A DNA stretch of 64,000 nt from Enterospora canceri. Lineage: Eukaryota > Microsporidia > Enterocytozoonidae. The notes beneath the pieces were generated by a model. It did not search any database. It worked only from the letters and a program-made list of their open reading frames with translations, and had not been told where the DNA came from. The position numbers and the translations under genes were made by a program. The stretch is from contig LWDP01000002.1 in assembly GCA_002087915.1 (NCBI GenBank), positions 21,751-85,750 on the forward strand, in the 5' to 3' direction. Position 1 is the stretch's first letter. The number at the start of each line of letters is the position of its first letter. This document shows positions 1 to 8,827 of the stretch, in pieces.

Positions 1-1
1 A

Positions 2-370
2 TTCAGTGACATAATGCGATCAAGTGGCACCAGTGTGACTGTGCTGGTTGTAGAAGACAATGGTGGCCTGATTGCTGCAATAATTAATTGCATAACTTTG
101 TGTCTGACACACTGTAGCGTACCAATTGCAGACATGGCCATAGCTGTATCCTACAACACAGGCATTGATCTGTGCAAGAAAGAGGAGAATGGGCCATTTA
201 TTGCTCTACTGGTCTATTTGAGTAACACCAAAAAGGTGATATATTTTGATGCAGCTGGCTCATTTACCAGAACATCGTTCATCGAATGCACTGAAGCAGC
301 AAAACTGGCGTGTCAGAACATTGCATCTCAGTTCAAGACGACTCTTCTGACTTCCAATGATTCACGATAG
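2..370 (+). CDS. RNA exosome RNase PH-like subunit (5' truncated)
   Basis: The reading frame is open from the first bases of the window, so the N-terminus lies outside it. The 120-odd residues visible are the C-terminal half of an RNase PH fold. The stretch VEDNGGLIAAIINCITLCL followed by PIADMAIAVS matches the conserved (D)GG..AA.INA..LAL..AGIPM region of the RRP41/RRP46/MTR3 family. In fungi these proteins form the catalytically inert six-member ring of the 3'-5' RNA exosome in nucleus and cytoplasm. I cannot tell RRP41 from RRP46 without the missing half. The exosome cap protein RRP4 is also encoded in this window (5115-5771), but not as a neighbour. The methionine at 14 is unlikely to be the start, because family similarity continues upstream of it. 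Confidence 0.7.
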   Translation, partial: FSDIMRSSGTSVTVLVVEDNGGLIAAIINCITLCLTHCSVPIADMAIAVSYNTGIDLCKKEENGPFIALLVYLSNTKKVIYFDAAGSFTRTSFIECTEAAKLACQNIASQFKTTLLTSNDSR

Positions 371-410
371 GTTGTTTTAGTGAATTATTTTGTTGAATTT
401 TCCTAGGCCC

Positions 411-1121
411 ATGGAAGTTAAAGAGAGCATTGTGTTCTTTAATGATTTATGTGACAACTACACGATAACAGAGGTGGAGACACTCAGATCAATCTGCTTG
501 AAGCTAAAGATGAATCAGAATACGTTATCAAATGTCATATACGCATTTTATTACTGTAGAAACTTCCTCAGAATCGAGCCAGATGATGTCGTATTCTACA
601 CCAGCATAATTGATTTAAGTTACAAGATTTCAGAGACGAGCAAGTCACTTGAAGCAATTCTGAAGACGTGTTCGACGCATCTTCTCGTCGTTATTGATGA
701 AAACACGCTCCTTAACCACCTCACTGTGGTAAATCAGACACAGCTTAGAATTCTTAGATCCAATTCATGTGACCTGAATGAATTGAATTTGTACGACAAA
801 ATGAATGAAATCTGCAAGAAACACGCCCTGGATGTTCCACTCGTTGACATGTGTTGGACACTAATCAATGACCTGGCTACATACTACCCAAGCACGCTAT
901 TCTTCACTGAGAACGAGGTCATCTACGCCGCATTCTACTTCCTGTGTCTCTATCACAATGAGAAAATATTCAAAAATGTGAGTGATAGATCATTCAGCAA
1001 ATCACATGAGACTAATTTCATCAGGAAGTTTGATATTGAAGAGGACATAACAGCAATACGATTTCTGACTAATAACCTGGTCACACTCTATGAATCATGT
1101 AACAAACAGCATAGACAGTGA
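411..1121 (+). CDS. Cyclin-fold-like protein
   Basis: A 236-residue, almost entirely helical protein. The ATG at 411 is chosen because it follows GGCCC directly, the start signal seen across this window; an upstream in-frame TTG at 390 is not used. Residues 30-80 (LKMNQNTLSNVIYAFYYCRNF) resemble the first cyclin box of C/H/K/T/L-type cyclins, with a small residue followed by two or three aromatic residues at the helix-3 position. A second helical repeat with an ENEVIYAAFYFL segment lies near residues 165-185. Such cyclins activate transcriptional CDKs. No cyclin signature is strong enough to assign a subfamily, and a TFIIB-like cyclin fold is the main alternative. Confidence 0.45.
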   Translation: MEVKESIVFFNDLCDNYTITEVETLRSICLKLKMNQNTLSNVIYAFYYCRNFLRIEPDDVVFYTSIIDLSYKISETSKSLEAILKTCSTHLLVVIDENTLLNHLTVVNQTQLRILRSNSCDLNELNLYDKMNEICKKHALDVPLVDMCWTLINDLATYYPSTLFFTENEVIYAAFYFLCLYHNEKIFKNVSDRSFSKSHETNFIRKFDIEEDITAIRFLTNNLVTLYESCNKQHRQ

Positions 1122-1148
1122 TGAATAGTTGAGATTGATCAGAATCAT

Positions 1149-2021
1149 ATGAATAATTCATCCATGGAGGAAAAGAATGGAATTTTGGAAGAAGAAAGAA
1201 TTCTTGAAGTAGGCAGAATTCTCGTAGTTGGATGCGGCGGTACTGGATCAGAGGTCATTAAAATGATTTGCAATGAATCAAAAGACGTCACTGTCGTTGA
1301 CGATGACCGTGTGGCATTGACTGATTTATGTAGACAATTTTATTACAGAAATGAAGATATTGGAAAGTACAAGGCAGAAATCATAGGCAAATTACACGGT
1401 ATAAAATATCACACAAAAAGAATACAGGAATTAGGTGAGTCATTTATTAATGAATATGACATCATATTCTGCTGTGTAGATAACATTGTGACAAGAATGG
1501 ACATTAACTACCTGTTCAATATCTTAGGAAGCAGATCAAATAGTAGAATTATGATTGATTTGGGGGTAGATGGATTCCAGTGTCACGTAAAGAAGGTATC
1601 TGCCACTTCAACCTGCTTATACTGCATTAGGGAACTCTACAGAACAGAAACCATAGGAATATGCACGTTATCAGGAACTAGCGATGTCACTGATCAAAAT
1701 AGAACACGAATCCTGAAATCACTGATTCACGAATATGAGAAGGAAACAAATCAGGAGATCAGCGATAGATTCAACAAAAAGTGCACCAGGGCTGATTTAT
1801 ACACCAATGAAGCAGAAATATCATTTCATAGATCCAATTCTGTCTCAAACACGGCCACAATCAACTCAATTTGTGCATCCATTGCAATTCAACTGATTTC
1901 TGATCCAAAACACGACTTCCTCTTCTACAACGGCAATAAACTGATCCATATCTCAAAACACGCAATAGAAAAAAGAGCAGATTGCTTAGCCTGTCGCAAT
2001 CAGAAGACCAATCAGAGTTAA
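1149..2021 (+). CDS. Ubiquitin-like modifier-activating enzyme, UBA3/UBA2-like, minimal
   Basis: A 290-residue ThiF/E1-type adenylating enzyme. It has the nucleotide-binding motif GCGGTG at residues 28-33, an acidic loop VVDDDRV, the adenylation arginine in DLCRQFYY (residues 59-66) and a predicted catalytic cysteine C172 in GICTLSGTS, which aligns with the CTI motif of UBA3 and UBA2. Two CxxC pairs (C156/C159 and C279/C282) would bind the structural zinc. UBA3 and UBA2 are normally 440-640 residues. Here the catalytic-cysteine domain is shrunken and the ubiquitin-fold domain that recruits the E2 is missing. It probably activates NEDD8 or SUMO with an AOS1/APPBP1-type partner encoded elsewhere. 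An ATG at 1164 is an alternative start. The gene ends 2 bp from the convergent ISWI gene. Confidence 0.7.
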   Translation: MNNSSMEEKNGILEEERILEVGRILVVGCGGTGSEVIKMICNESKDVTVVDDDRVALTDLCRQFYYRNEDIGKYKAEIIGKLHGIKYHTKRIQELGESFINEYDIIFCCVDNIVTRMDINYLFNILGSRSNSRIMIDLGVDGFQCHVKKVSATSTCLYCIRELYRTETIGICTLSGTSDVTDQNRTRILKSLIHEYEKETNQEISDRFNKKCTRADLYTNEAEISFHRSNSVSNTATINSICASIAIQLISDPKHDFLFYNGNKLIHISKHAIEKRADCLACRNQKTNQS

Positions 2022-2023
2022 AA

Positions 2024-4474
2024 TCATTTATTCGGTCGAATTAGTTGCTGTATCAATGCATTGATGTGTTTCTGAAGCTCATGAGGTGACTTCGTCAACA
2101 GAATCCAATCCAAATTTGTCATTGGATCTGCCATCAAATCTGCCCTGACATTTTCAATTGGATTTGGCCCATCTGCGTATTTCGCATACTTCCTAAGGAT
2201 AGTTGCGTTATCCAAATAGGCCCTGTTCTTGCTGCTGACGCGCTTCTCGATCTCGTGTGGCTCCAAGTCCTCGATGATCTCCTTCATCTGCGCCACTGCA
2301 CCCAGCCTCTCCTCTGTCCTTGATAGAAGCAGTAGAATCCTGTCGCAGTCTTCGAGTTCCTCAATTCGGTCAAAGAATACGTCGTAATAGCGTGCCACGT
2401 CATTCTTGTACGCCATTGCCTTACAAACCTTAAGCTTGTCTCTCCCATACGCTTCCAGCACAGCCAGAAATGTCTTATAGTCCTTCTTAGTCCAGTCAAA
2501 TCCCTCTTTCAGTAGCCCCTCTTTTCGCTGCTGTAACTCAGCAGATAGCGGCATCCCCTTCCCGTGGAAATCGGCCTCTGCTTCCTGAATGCTAAAGAAC
2601 TCCTTAGGGTAGAATTGGTAGGGTGGGAAGTTCATAGGGCGAAATGAGGTGTTTTTGAATACGCACATTCTCTTGGTCCCCGACTCAACCTGGGCCTCTG
2701 CCACAAATTGGTCGAGACGTCTCCTGCTCTGGTCTTCTCCGTCCCAGTTGAACATGTCAACTCGCTCGTTCTCCTCTGCCCCAATCCGAAACTCCTCAAT
2801 CTGCTTCTCCATCAGCCGCGTCTTCTCAGCCCCCACTTTCAGAATCTCCTCAAATGAAAGTGGCTGATTCTCATTCCGCTCATTCTCAATCGCATCGAGC
2901 CCAGTCGCAAGAAGATGCATCATCTCCTTCTGCGACAGTGCCCCGCCGTGTCGTCTTCCGTCCTTCTTCAACAGCACCTCGTCCAACTTCAGCTTCTTCT
3001 GTGCCCGTAGAACAATGTTCTCTTCGATCGAATTTTCCACCACAAGTCGGAAGACCTGCACCTGCCTCGTCTGCCCAATGCGATGCGCCCTGTCCTGCGC
3101 CTGCAAATCCGCATACGGGTTCCAGTCCGAGTCGTACAGTATCACCGTGTCAGCGGTGTACAGGTTGATTCCTAGTCCTCCTGCCCTGGTGGTTAATATG
3201 AATATGAAATACTCGCTTTCTGGTGCGTTGTATTCCTCGATGTATTTGTTACGGAGAGACCCCTCCGTGTTTCCGTCTATTCGCCTGTATCGGTAGCCAC
3301 GCATCACCAGGTAGTCTTCCAGGATGTCAAGGACGCGAGACATCTGCGAAAAGAGGAGCACCCTCGATCCGCTACTTCTCAGGTTCGCAAGCATCGTGTC
3401 GAGCACGCGCATCTTCCCAGACGCATCGACGAGGTCCTCTCCAGTGCACTCCGTGTCGGCCTCAGCCCCCTCAAAAAGGTACGGGTGGTTGCACACCTTT
3501 CGCAGCTGCATCAGAATGTTCAGCAGCCCCGTCTTGTTCGCCGATCTGCCGCGAATCAGCCCGCCCAGGTCGCGATTCAGCACCGCCCTGTACCAGTCGC
3601 GTTGCATCGCACTCATCGGGCAGTAGATGTTCGTGCTCTTCTTTGGAAGAAGGGCTGTCTCAACTTCATGCTTCTCTCTGCGCAGAAAGAAGCATGAGAG
3701 CACCTGACGCAGCTTCTCGATCTTCTCCACGCTCTCGCGCTGCCCAGCCTCCTTCACCAGCTCCTCGAACTTCTCGGAGTCAGCAAACAGCTCAGGGAGA
3801 ATGAAGTTCAGCAGAGACCACAGCTCGTGGATGTTGTTTTGGAGAGGTGTCCCAGTCAGAAGCAGCCTGCGCCTGAAGTGGAAGCCCCTCAGCGTCTTCG
3901 CAAGCAGCGAGTTCTCGTTCTTCAGGCGATGGCCCTCGTCCACGATCAGGTACTCGAAGTGGACGCGACGAAGCCACTTTCTGGCATTCAGGCACATCTC
4001 GTACGTCGTGATGATCGCATCGTACTTCTTCAGGGCCACGTCCTTTGCTTCCACGGCCATCGAGTCACGCGAGCACCAGAACGTACGCGTTTTGAGCCCA
4101 GGGACAAACCGCCTGAACTCGTTGCTCCAGTTTTCAAGCACCGACTTCGGCACCACAATCAGCGACTTCCTGTTCTCGTTCTTCACAAACTTGATGTATC
4201 CAAGCAGGCAGATGCTCTGCACCGTCTTTCCTAGTCCCATTTCGTCAGCCAGAATCCCGTTTATTCCGCCTTCGTGCATCTTCACCAGCCAATTCAGCCC
4301 TTCCAACTGGTAGGGCCTCAACTCGCCAACCAGGTACTTTGGGCTTGTTGGGAAAATGTACGCCTCAACCGGCTCGCTGCTCTCGGATTCAGCTCCAGCA
4401 CCGGGGATGAAGTTCCGTACGAATTCATCGTCCCCAATGAACTTGGCGTATTTCGAGTAGCTTCTCGGTGTCAT
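2024..4474 (-). CDS. ISW1: ISWI-type SNF2 chromatin remodelling ATPase
   Basis: An 816-residue nuclear ATPase that slides nucleosomes. The SNF2 helicase core covers about residues 45-480: Walker A DEMGLGKT at 77-84, DEGH box at 179-182, then the C-terminal helicase lobe with the GGLGINL, DSDWNPYADLQAQDRAHRIGQ-type motifs. The C-terminal third (about 560-816) has the HAND-SANT-SLIDE composition diagnostic of ISWI, including FNWDGEDQ and the FDWTKKDYKTFLAVLEAYGR SANT helix. Yeast Isw1 and human SMARCA5 are about 1050-1130 residues, so the N-terminal region is cut back. The ATG at 4474 is preferred; ten further codons upstream begin with TTG. The central part of the gene is visibly more GC-rich than most of the window. 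Confidence 0.93.
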   Translation of the reverse strand: MTPRSYSKYAKFIGDDEFVRNFIPGAGAESESSEPVEAYIFPTSPKYLVGELRPYQLEGLNWLVKMHEGGINGILADEMGLGKTVQSICLLGYIKFVKNENRKSLIVVPKSVLENWSNEFRRFVPGLKTRTFWCSRDSMAVEAKDVALKKYDAIITTYEMCLNARKWLRRVHFEYLIVDEGHRLKNENSLLAKTLRGFHFRRRLLLTGTPLQNNIHELWSLLNFILPELFADSEKFEELVKEAGQRESVEKIEKLRQVLSCFFLRREKHEVETALLPKKSTNIYCPMSAMQRDWYRAVLNRDLGGLIRGRSANKTGLLNILMQLRKVCNHPYLFEGAEADTECTGEDLVDASGKMRVLDTMLANLRSSGSRVLLFSQMSRVLDILEDYLVMRGYRYRRIDGNTEGSLRNKYIEEYNAPESEYFIFILTTRAGGLGINLYTADTVILYDSDWNPYADLQAQDRAHRIGQTRQVQVFRLVVENSIEENIVLRAQKKLKLDEVLLKKDGRRHGGALSQKEMMHLLATGLDAIENERNENQPLSFEEILKVGAEKTRLMEKQIEEFRIGAEENERVDMFNWDGEDQSRRRLDQFVAEAQVESGTKRMCVFKNTSFRPMNFPPYQFYPKEFFSIQEAEADFHGKGMPLSAELQQRKEGLLKEGFDWTKKDYKTFLAVLEAYGRDKLKVCKAMAYKNDVARYYDVFFDRIEELEDCDRILLLLSRTEERLGAVAQMKEIIEDLEPHEIEKRVSSKNRAYLDNATILRKYAKYADGPNPIENVRADLMADPMTNLDWILLTKSPHELQKHINALIQQLIRPNK

Positions 4475-4544
4475 AAGGCATAAAAATTTGTAATTTGATT
4501 TCAATGAAAACTGTCCAATTTAGACAGCAGACGCCTCCCGCTCT

Positions 4545-5105
4545 TTATTTAAAGGGGCGTCTGAAGATGTCGATGCACGCTGCTGCCTTGGCTGCGCCGA
4601 AGCCAGGCAGCGCAATGAGGTCGGACTGGTCCGCGTTAATGAATTCCCTAAGGGAACTGAATTCAGTTTGAACTGTTTTCTGGTTGCCTGAAGACAGAAA
4701 TGGGAGATCAGCCAGAAATGAATTGGATTCCGTCTGGGTTCGTCTGGTTTCAATGGGTCTCTTGGCAGCCTGGTCGAGGCTTCTGACGTAGCTGGCGCAC
4801 TCCTCGTTGTTTCTACCAAGCACAATTGTGGCTGAAACTGTTTTGTACAAATTGAGCAGCATTTCATTGAAATCAGGCACATTCACCAGAATGATAAGAA
4901 TCACCAGTTTGTGATCTCTGACTTTTCTCATTCTGCTGAAGATGTAATCAGGTTTCTCAGAATGATATTTGAGACTCAGAAACAGCACAGCTGTGGTGCC
5001 ATTTACCTCAAAATCACTTCTAATGTCGTTATCATAAATCCAGTTGGTTTGACCAAGATATTTCATGACAGCATTTTTGGCCTGTCTTCTGTGTATTTTT
5101 ATCAT
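4545..5105 (-). CDS. RAD10: RAD10/ERCC1 subunit of the XPF-ERCC1 structure-specific endonuclease
   Basis: A 186-residue protein with the non-catalytic nuclease-like central domain of ERCC1 (residues 5-120; ILIILVNVPDFNEMLLNLYK matches the strand-helix core). A C-terminal helix-hairpin-helix has DLIALPGFGAAKAAACIDIF and ends in RRPF, close to the PGLGPQKA...F..PF end of ERCC1. ERCC1/Rad10 heterodimerises through this HhH with XPF/Rad1 and cuts 5' of lesions in nucleotide excision repair. The partner gene RAD1 is at 41141-43261. The start ATG follows GCCCT directly. Its start lies 9 bp from the 3' end of RRP4 on the same strand, so its promoter must lie within or next to RRP4. Confidence 0.85.
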   Translation of the reverse strand: MIKIHRRQAKNAVMKYLGQTNWIYDNDIRSDFEVNGTTAVLFLSLKYHSEKPDYIFSRMRKVRDHKLVILIILVNVPDFNEMLLNLYKTVSATIVLGRNNEECASYVRSLDQAAKRPIETRRTQTESNSFLADLPFLSSGNQKTVQTEFSSLREFINADQSDLIALPGFGAAKAAACIDIFRRPFK

Positions 5106-5114
5106 AGGGCAAAA

Positions 5115-5771
5115 TTAGCAAAATTCACCAAATATTGCACCAAAGTCAATGACTGGGACATTGCTTCCGCCAATGACCGTCTTGAGTTTCCTGAGCAGCT
5201 CATATTGCTCAGTTTCTATCCAAATCCACCCATTTGATCCAACAATTGCCCTGAATCCATTTCCTTCAAAAAATGACTTCTCTTTTCTCACTCGTGAAAG
5301 TGCCACCTTTAACAGCATCCCATTTTCCAGTTTGCCGTACTTAGATGATCGCGTATGAAGTGCAAATGTCCCATTTCTGTTAACTTTCTGTACCTCACAG
5401 GCTACCAAGTCGTCTATTTTGTAAATTGCCCTCATTTCCATCTCATCATCAGCTCCCTTTCTTCGCTGAACTACGCCAGGAAGAAGCACCGATCCCAGTG
5501 ACAGCGTGCTCTTCATTCTTCCATTGCACGTGATTCCCCATTTCTTGTTGTAGACGTCTGCAACTCTTCCTATAACAACATCTCCAACCTCAGCCTCGTA
5601 CTTAAACACGTTTATTGGTTCCACAACAACCACTCTGTTGAGCTTCTTTGCTACTCCCATTAATAATGAGCCTATTTCTCTACCACTTGAGCTAGTTCCC
5701 TTTCCATACGTGAATTCCTGTTTCTCATTTTTCTCTACTTCTTCGCCTGGGAAAACAGTCTCATTCACCAT
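5115..5771 (-). CDS. RRP4: Exosome RNA-binding cap subunit RRP4
   Basis: A 218-residue protein of the RNA exosome cap. The S1 domain (about residues 65-140) contains VGDVVIGRVADVYNKKW and the RRP4-specific LPGVVQRRKGADDEMEMRA. It is followed by FALHTRSSKYGKLENG, a signature of RRP4, and a KH-like domain with GSNGWIW. In yeast Rrp4 and Rrp40 bind RNA at the top of the ring and feed it to Rrp44 or Rrp6. The start is placed at the ATG in GCCATGG at 5771; the open frame continues 29 codons upstream into the divergent INTS11 gene and is not needed for the family. Only 26 bp separate the two start codons. Confidence 0.9.
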   Translation of the reverse strand: MVNETVFPGEEVEKNEKQEFTYGKGTSSSGREIGSLLMGVAKKLNRVVVVEPINVFKYEAEVGDVVIGRVADVYNKKWGITCNGRMKSTLSLGSVLLPGVVQRRKGADDEMEMRAIYKIDDLVACEVQKVNRNGTFALHTRSSKYGKLENGMLLKVALSRVRKEKSFFEGNGFRAIVGSNGWIWIETEQYELLRKLKTVIGGSNVPVIDFGAIFGEFC

Positions 5772-5797
5772 GGCATAAAATTGGTCATTTTTGTCCC

Positions 5798-7282
5798 ATG
5801 CACATAATACCACTTGGAGCAGGCCAAGACGTTGGGAAATCGTGCATTTTGGTCTCAATTCAGGACAAAACGATCATGTTCGACTGTGGAATGCACATGG
5901 GATACCACGATAGACGCAAATTTCCTGATTTCAGCTACTTCGAGCAATTCAACAACTTCAATGCCGTTGTTGATGTCGTCATCATCTCCCATTTCCATAT
6001 CGACCACTGTGGCGCACTTCCCTACTTCACAGAGGTTCTTGGCTTCGACGGGCCCATTTTCATGACGCATCCAACAAAGGCAGCACTTCCAATAATTCTG
6101 GAAGACTCAAGAAAGCTGCTTGAAATGAAGAATAGTGGTGACAAACTGCTCTTTACCACTGAACAAATCAACACGTGTCTCAAAAAGGTCATCACAGTCA
6201 ACATGAATGAGACGTACGAAATAGAGGACAATTTCATTCTACGACCGTATTACGCTGGTCACGTCATTGGTGCAGCCATGTTCTACGTAGAATACAAGGG
6301 AGAAAGTGTCGTATACACAGGTGATTTCAGCACACTTGCAGACAGACACCTTAGATCAGCCACAATTGATCGACTCTCACCCGATTTATTGATCACCGAA
6401 AGCACGTATGGAGGAGTATTAAGGGAGTGTAAGAAGGCTAAGGAGAGAAGAATGCTGCAAATAATCCAGGATACGATTGACGAAGGTGGAAAAGTGCTGA
6501 TTCCGATATTCGCCCTAGGAAGAGCCCAGGAAATCTGTCTTCTAATTGAAAATTATTGGGAGAGAATGGGTCTAAAGGTGCCAATCTACTTCTCAATGGG
6601 AATCACAAGCAAAGTCAACGACGTCTACTCGCGATATTCGAACTACACGAACCAGACGGTGCAAGAGAAGCTGGAAAAGAGAAACGTATTCGACTTCAAC
6701 TTCATCAAACCATTTTACAGGGCTGTTCTTGAGTCAGACGAGCCAATGGTGATCTTTGCTACGCCAGCGATGCTCCATTCTGGTAGTTCTCTTGCCATTT
6801 TCAGGTCACTTTGTGGTGATAAAAGGAATTCAGTGATTTTGCCTGGTTTCTGTAGCAGGGGAACTGTGGGAGAGAAAATCATGAACGGTCTCAGGCGAAT
6901 TGAAGTTGGTAGAAATGTCTTGGATGTGAATTTAAATGTCCATAACGTGGCATTCAGTGCACATGCTGACATGGCTGGCATTCTGAAGATCGTAGAGCAG
7001 TGTAGACCAAAGAATATTGTTCTAGTTCACGGTGACAAGAGCAGAATGCAATCATTGAAGAATAAGATCGACGAGGAGTTGGGAATACCCGTCTATCATC
7101 CTGCAAATGGAGTGATGATTGAGATACCAAGGCAGAGGAACGTGGCTGTGCGAGTGAAGAGGGAGCTGATTGAGAAACACGTCATTTTAGATCAAAATGA
7201 GCAAGAAATTGATCTATGTCTGGAAGTGGAAAAAGAGGGAGAGAAAGTTGTAGTGAAGAGCATTCAAAGTAACAGAATGTAG
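5798..7282 (+). CDS. INTS11: Metallo-beta-lactamase/beta-CASP RNA endonuclease, INTS11 type
   Basis: A 494-residue zinc-dependent RNA endonuclease. The HxHxDH motif is HFHIDH at residues 65-70. Later metal ligands and the beta-CASP motifs follow (AGHVIGAAMF, YTGDFS, LGRAQEICLL, SAHADMAGI, LVHGDK). Within the CPSF73 superfamily the N-terminal stretch FDCGMHMGYHDRRKFPDFSY is characteristic of INTS11, whereas CPSF73 has a GIHPG...LPY version here. INTS11 is the catalytic subunit of the Integrator complex that cleaves snRNA and paused transcripts. Budding and fission yeasts lack Integrator, so keeping this subtype is notable. The usual INTS11 length is about 600, and the C-terminal INTS9-binding region is shortened. 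The ATG follows TCCC. Confidence 0.85.
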   Translation: MHIIPLGAGQDVGKSCILVSIQDKTIMFDCGMHMGYHDRRKFPDFSYFEQFNNFNAVVDVVIISHFHIDHCGALPYFTEVLGFDGPIFMTHPTKAALPIILEDSRKLLEMKNSGDKLLFTTEQINTCLKKVITVNMNETYEIEDNFILRPYYAGHVIGAAMFYVEYKGESVVYTGDFSTLADRHLRSATIDRLSPDLLITESTYGGVLRECKKAKERRMLQIIQDTIDEGGKVLIPIFALGRAQEICLLIENYWERMGLKVPIYFSMGITSKVNDVYSRYSNYTNQTVQEKLEKRNVFDFNFIKPFYRAVLESDEPMVIFATPAMLHSGSSLAIFRSLCGDKRNSVILPGFCSRGTVGEKIMNGLRRIEVGRNVLDVNLNVHNVAFSAHADMAGILKIVEQCRPKNIVLVHGDKSRMQSLKNKIDEELGIPVYHPANGVMIEIPRQRNVAVRVKRELIEKHVILDQNEQEIDLCLEVEKEGEKVVVKSIQSNRM

Positions 7283-7323
7283 AATTAATGAGAATGAGAC
7301 TTGTTGGAAGACAGCTGCCCCTT

Positions 7324-8805
7324 CTACTCATCAGAACCAGTGTACGTCTTTTCAATTGCCTCTTTCAGGTGATTCGTTTGGCCTTCGATGGTCTTCCGGA
7401 CGATGAAGTTCTCAACAGTCGTCTTCAACGCGTCCTGAATTCTGCTTCTGTGCTTCTCAGGCAGCAGATACTTCGCATGTTGAGCCAGCTCCTTGGTCAG
7501 AAACCTGTTTAAGACAAGGCCCCTGTACGACTCGAGCTTGATCTTCCACAAACCAACAATCAGCTGCCTGTCTTTGCTGATCGACTTCTCAAGCGTCAGA
7601 TTCTCAAACTTATCGACGTATCCCTCGAAACACGCCTTGTTATTGATCAGATAGACGTATTTGTCAAAATCACGAAGATGAGACGATAACTCAACCACCT
7701 TCCCAAGGCATTTGGTAGAAATGTTCGAATCAAACGACTCTGCCCCGTAGACGCCAAATGACGGCCCAAATGAGGAGACCCAGGCCTCCTTGAGATCAGG
7801 GCTCTCGTTGAATGCGTCCAGGGCAGCAGTCGTCGTCTTGCAGCCGTCTTCTGCCTGCAGATCCCCTCTTGGCTTCTCAAGCATCTCCAAATCAGCCGTA
7901 AGTTGGATCATGCAATTCAAAATCAACTTTTTGATCTGATCTTTGAAGACACCGAGTTCCTCGATTTCTTTGATGGCTGTTCCATCCCGATGCATCAGAT
8001 TCGCATGCAATTTGATCAGAAGTGCGATGTCACCTGCATTTGACTCCTTGTCTGCCTTGATCAGTGTGTCTGCCATCACCTTCTTCAGACTGATCACAAT
8101 CAGCTGGACCAATCCAACATTGATGTTGTAGGCAGCCCGCTTCCCCAGAATCTCAGCATTCATCTGAATCACCAGGTTGAAGTATTTGCTCAGATTGGCA
8201 GTCTGCTGGACCAGAAGACTCAGGTTGTTGTTGATGTCAATGAATCCCAGTCTCTCATACACCTTCTGCGTGTATTCACCCAGAAACTCCTTTTTGTTGC
8301 AGTTCTGAAGCAGAAAGTGGGCGTAGACGTCGATTTTGTTCACAATTTTAGGAAGGCGATTCAGCCCACTGAAAAATGACTTCTTTATGCACAGAACAAC
8401 ACGGTCGAAGAATTCCTCGTTGCTTCGAACTGCGTCCTGGACAATCTTCACGTCCTTGTACTCGTCAAATGCGTGCAAATGGTCCCTGAACTCGTCCAGC
8501 ATCTTCACGATGCCCAGTTCCTCGAGCTCCTTGATTTTCATAGGCCTCGTCTCAAGCCCACTCTTCTCTACACGAATTCGAGTTGCCTCAAGTGACTTCA
8601 TTGTCTCGCTATACGTCCCATAGAACTCGAGAAGTAGTCGAATGTTTGCCTTTGGCCCAATATACGGCTTGAATGCCCCCATTGCCTTGTAGTCTGTGCT
8701 CCTGAGTTCCAGTAGCACACTGTGACACGTCTTGTCTATCTTGTCCGATAGCCTGAGCTGCTTTAGTAGGTTGTTTAGCCTTGTTTTGCTGTTCTGTAGA
8801 TTCAT
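7324..8805 (-). CDS. Exo70-like exocyst subunit (tentative)
   Basis: A 493-residue all-helical protein. The N-terminus (residues 1-90) is heptad-like, and the remainder resembles the rod of stacked helices in Exo70. The best local matches are DFDKYVYLINNKACFEGYVDKF near residue 385, which looks like the conserved hydrophobic-L-x-NN-x-x-Y/F-hydrophobic block of Exo70, and a terminal LPEKHRSRIQDALKTTVENF, which looks like the last Exo70 helices. Exo70 targets exocytic vesicles to the plasma membrane through PIP2. No phospholipid-binding residue can be verified by eye. The start ATG at 8805 follows GGGACCCAT; an in-frame ATG at 8835 lies inside the divergent gene. Confidence 0.5.
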   Translation of the reverse strand: MNLQNSKTRLNNLLKQLRLSDKIDKTCHSVLLELRSTDYKAMGAFKPYIGPKANIRLLLEFYGTYSETMKSLEATRIRVEKSGLETRPMKIKELEELGIVKMLDEFRDHLHAFDEYKDVKIVQDAVRSNEEFFDRVVLCIKKSFFSGLNRLPKIVNKIDVYAHFLLQNCNKKEFLGEYTQKVYERLGFIDINNNLSLLVQQTANLSKYFNLVIQMNAEILGKRAAYNINVGLVQLIVISLKKVMADTLIKADKESNAGDIALLIKLHANLMHRDGTAIKEIEELGVFKDQIKKLILNCMIQLTADLEMLEKPRGDLQAEDGCKTTTAALDAFNESPDLKEAWVSSFGPSFGVYGAESFDSNISTKCLGKVVELSSHLRDFDKYVYLINNKACFEGYVDKFENLTLEKSISKDRQLIVGLWKIKLESYRGLVLNRFLTKELAQHAKYLLPEKHRSRIQDALKTTVENFIVRKTIEGQTNHLKEAIEKTYTGSDE

Positions 8806-8827
8806 ATGGGTCCCATTCTGACTCAGA

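Noticed and set aside
2854..4313. Long plus-strand open frames opposite the ISWI gene (up to 193 codons).
   Set aside because: They are antisense shadows of a GC-rich coding region: Ser/Arg/Pro-rich, overlapping each other, without start signals.
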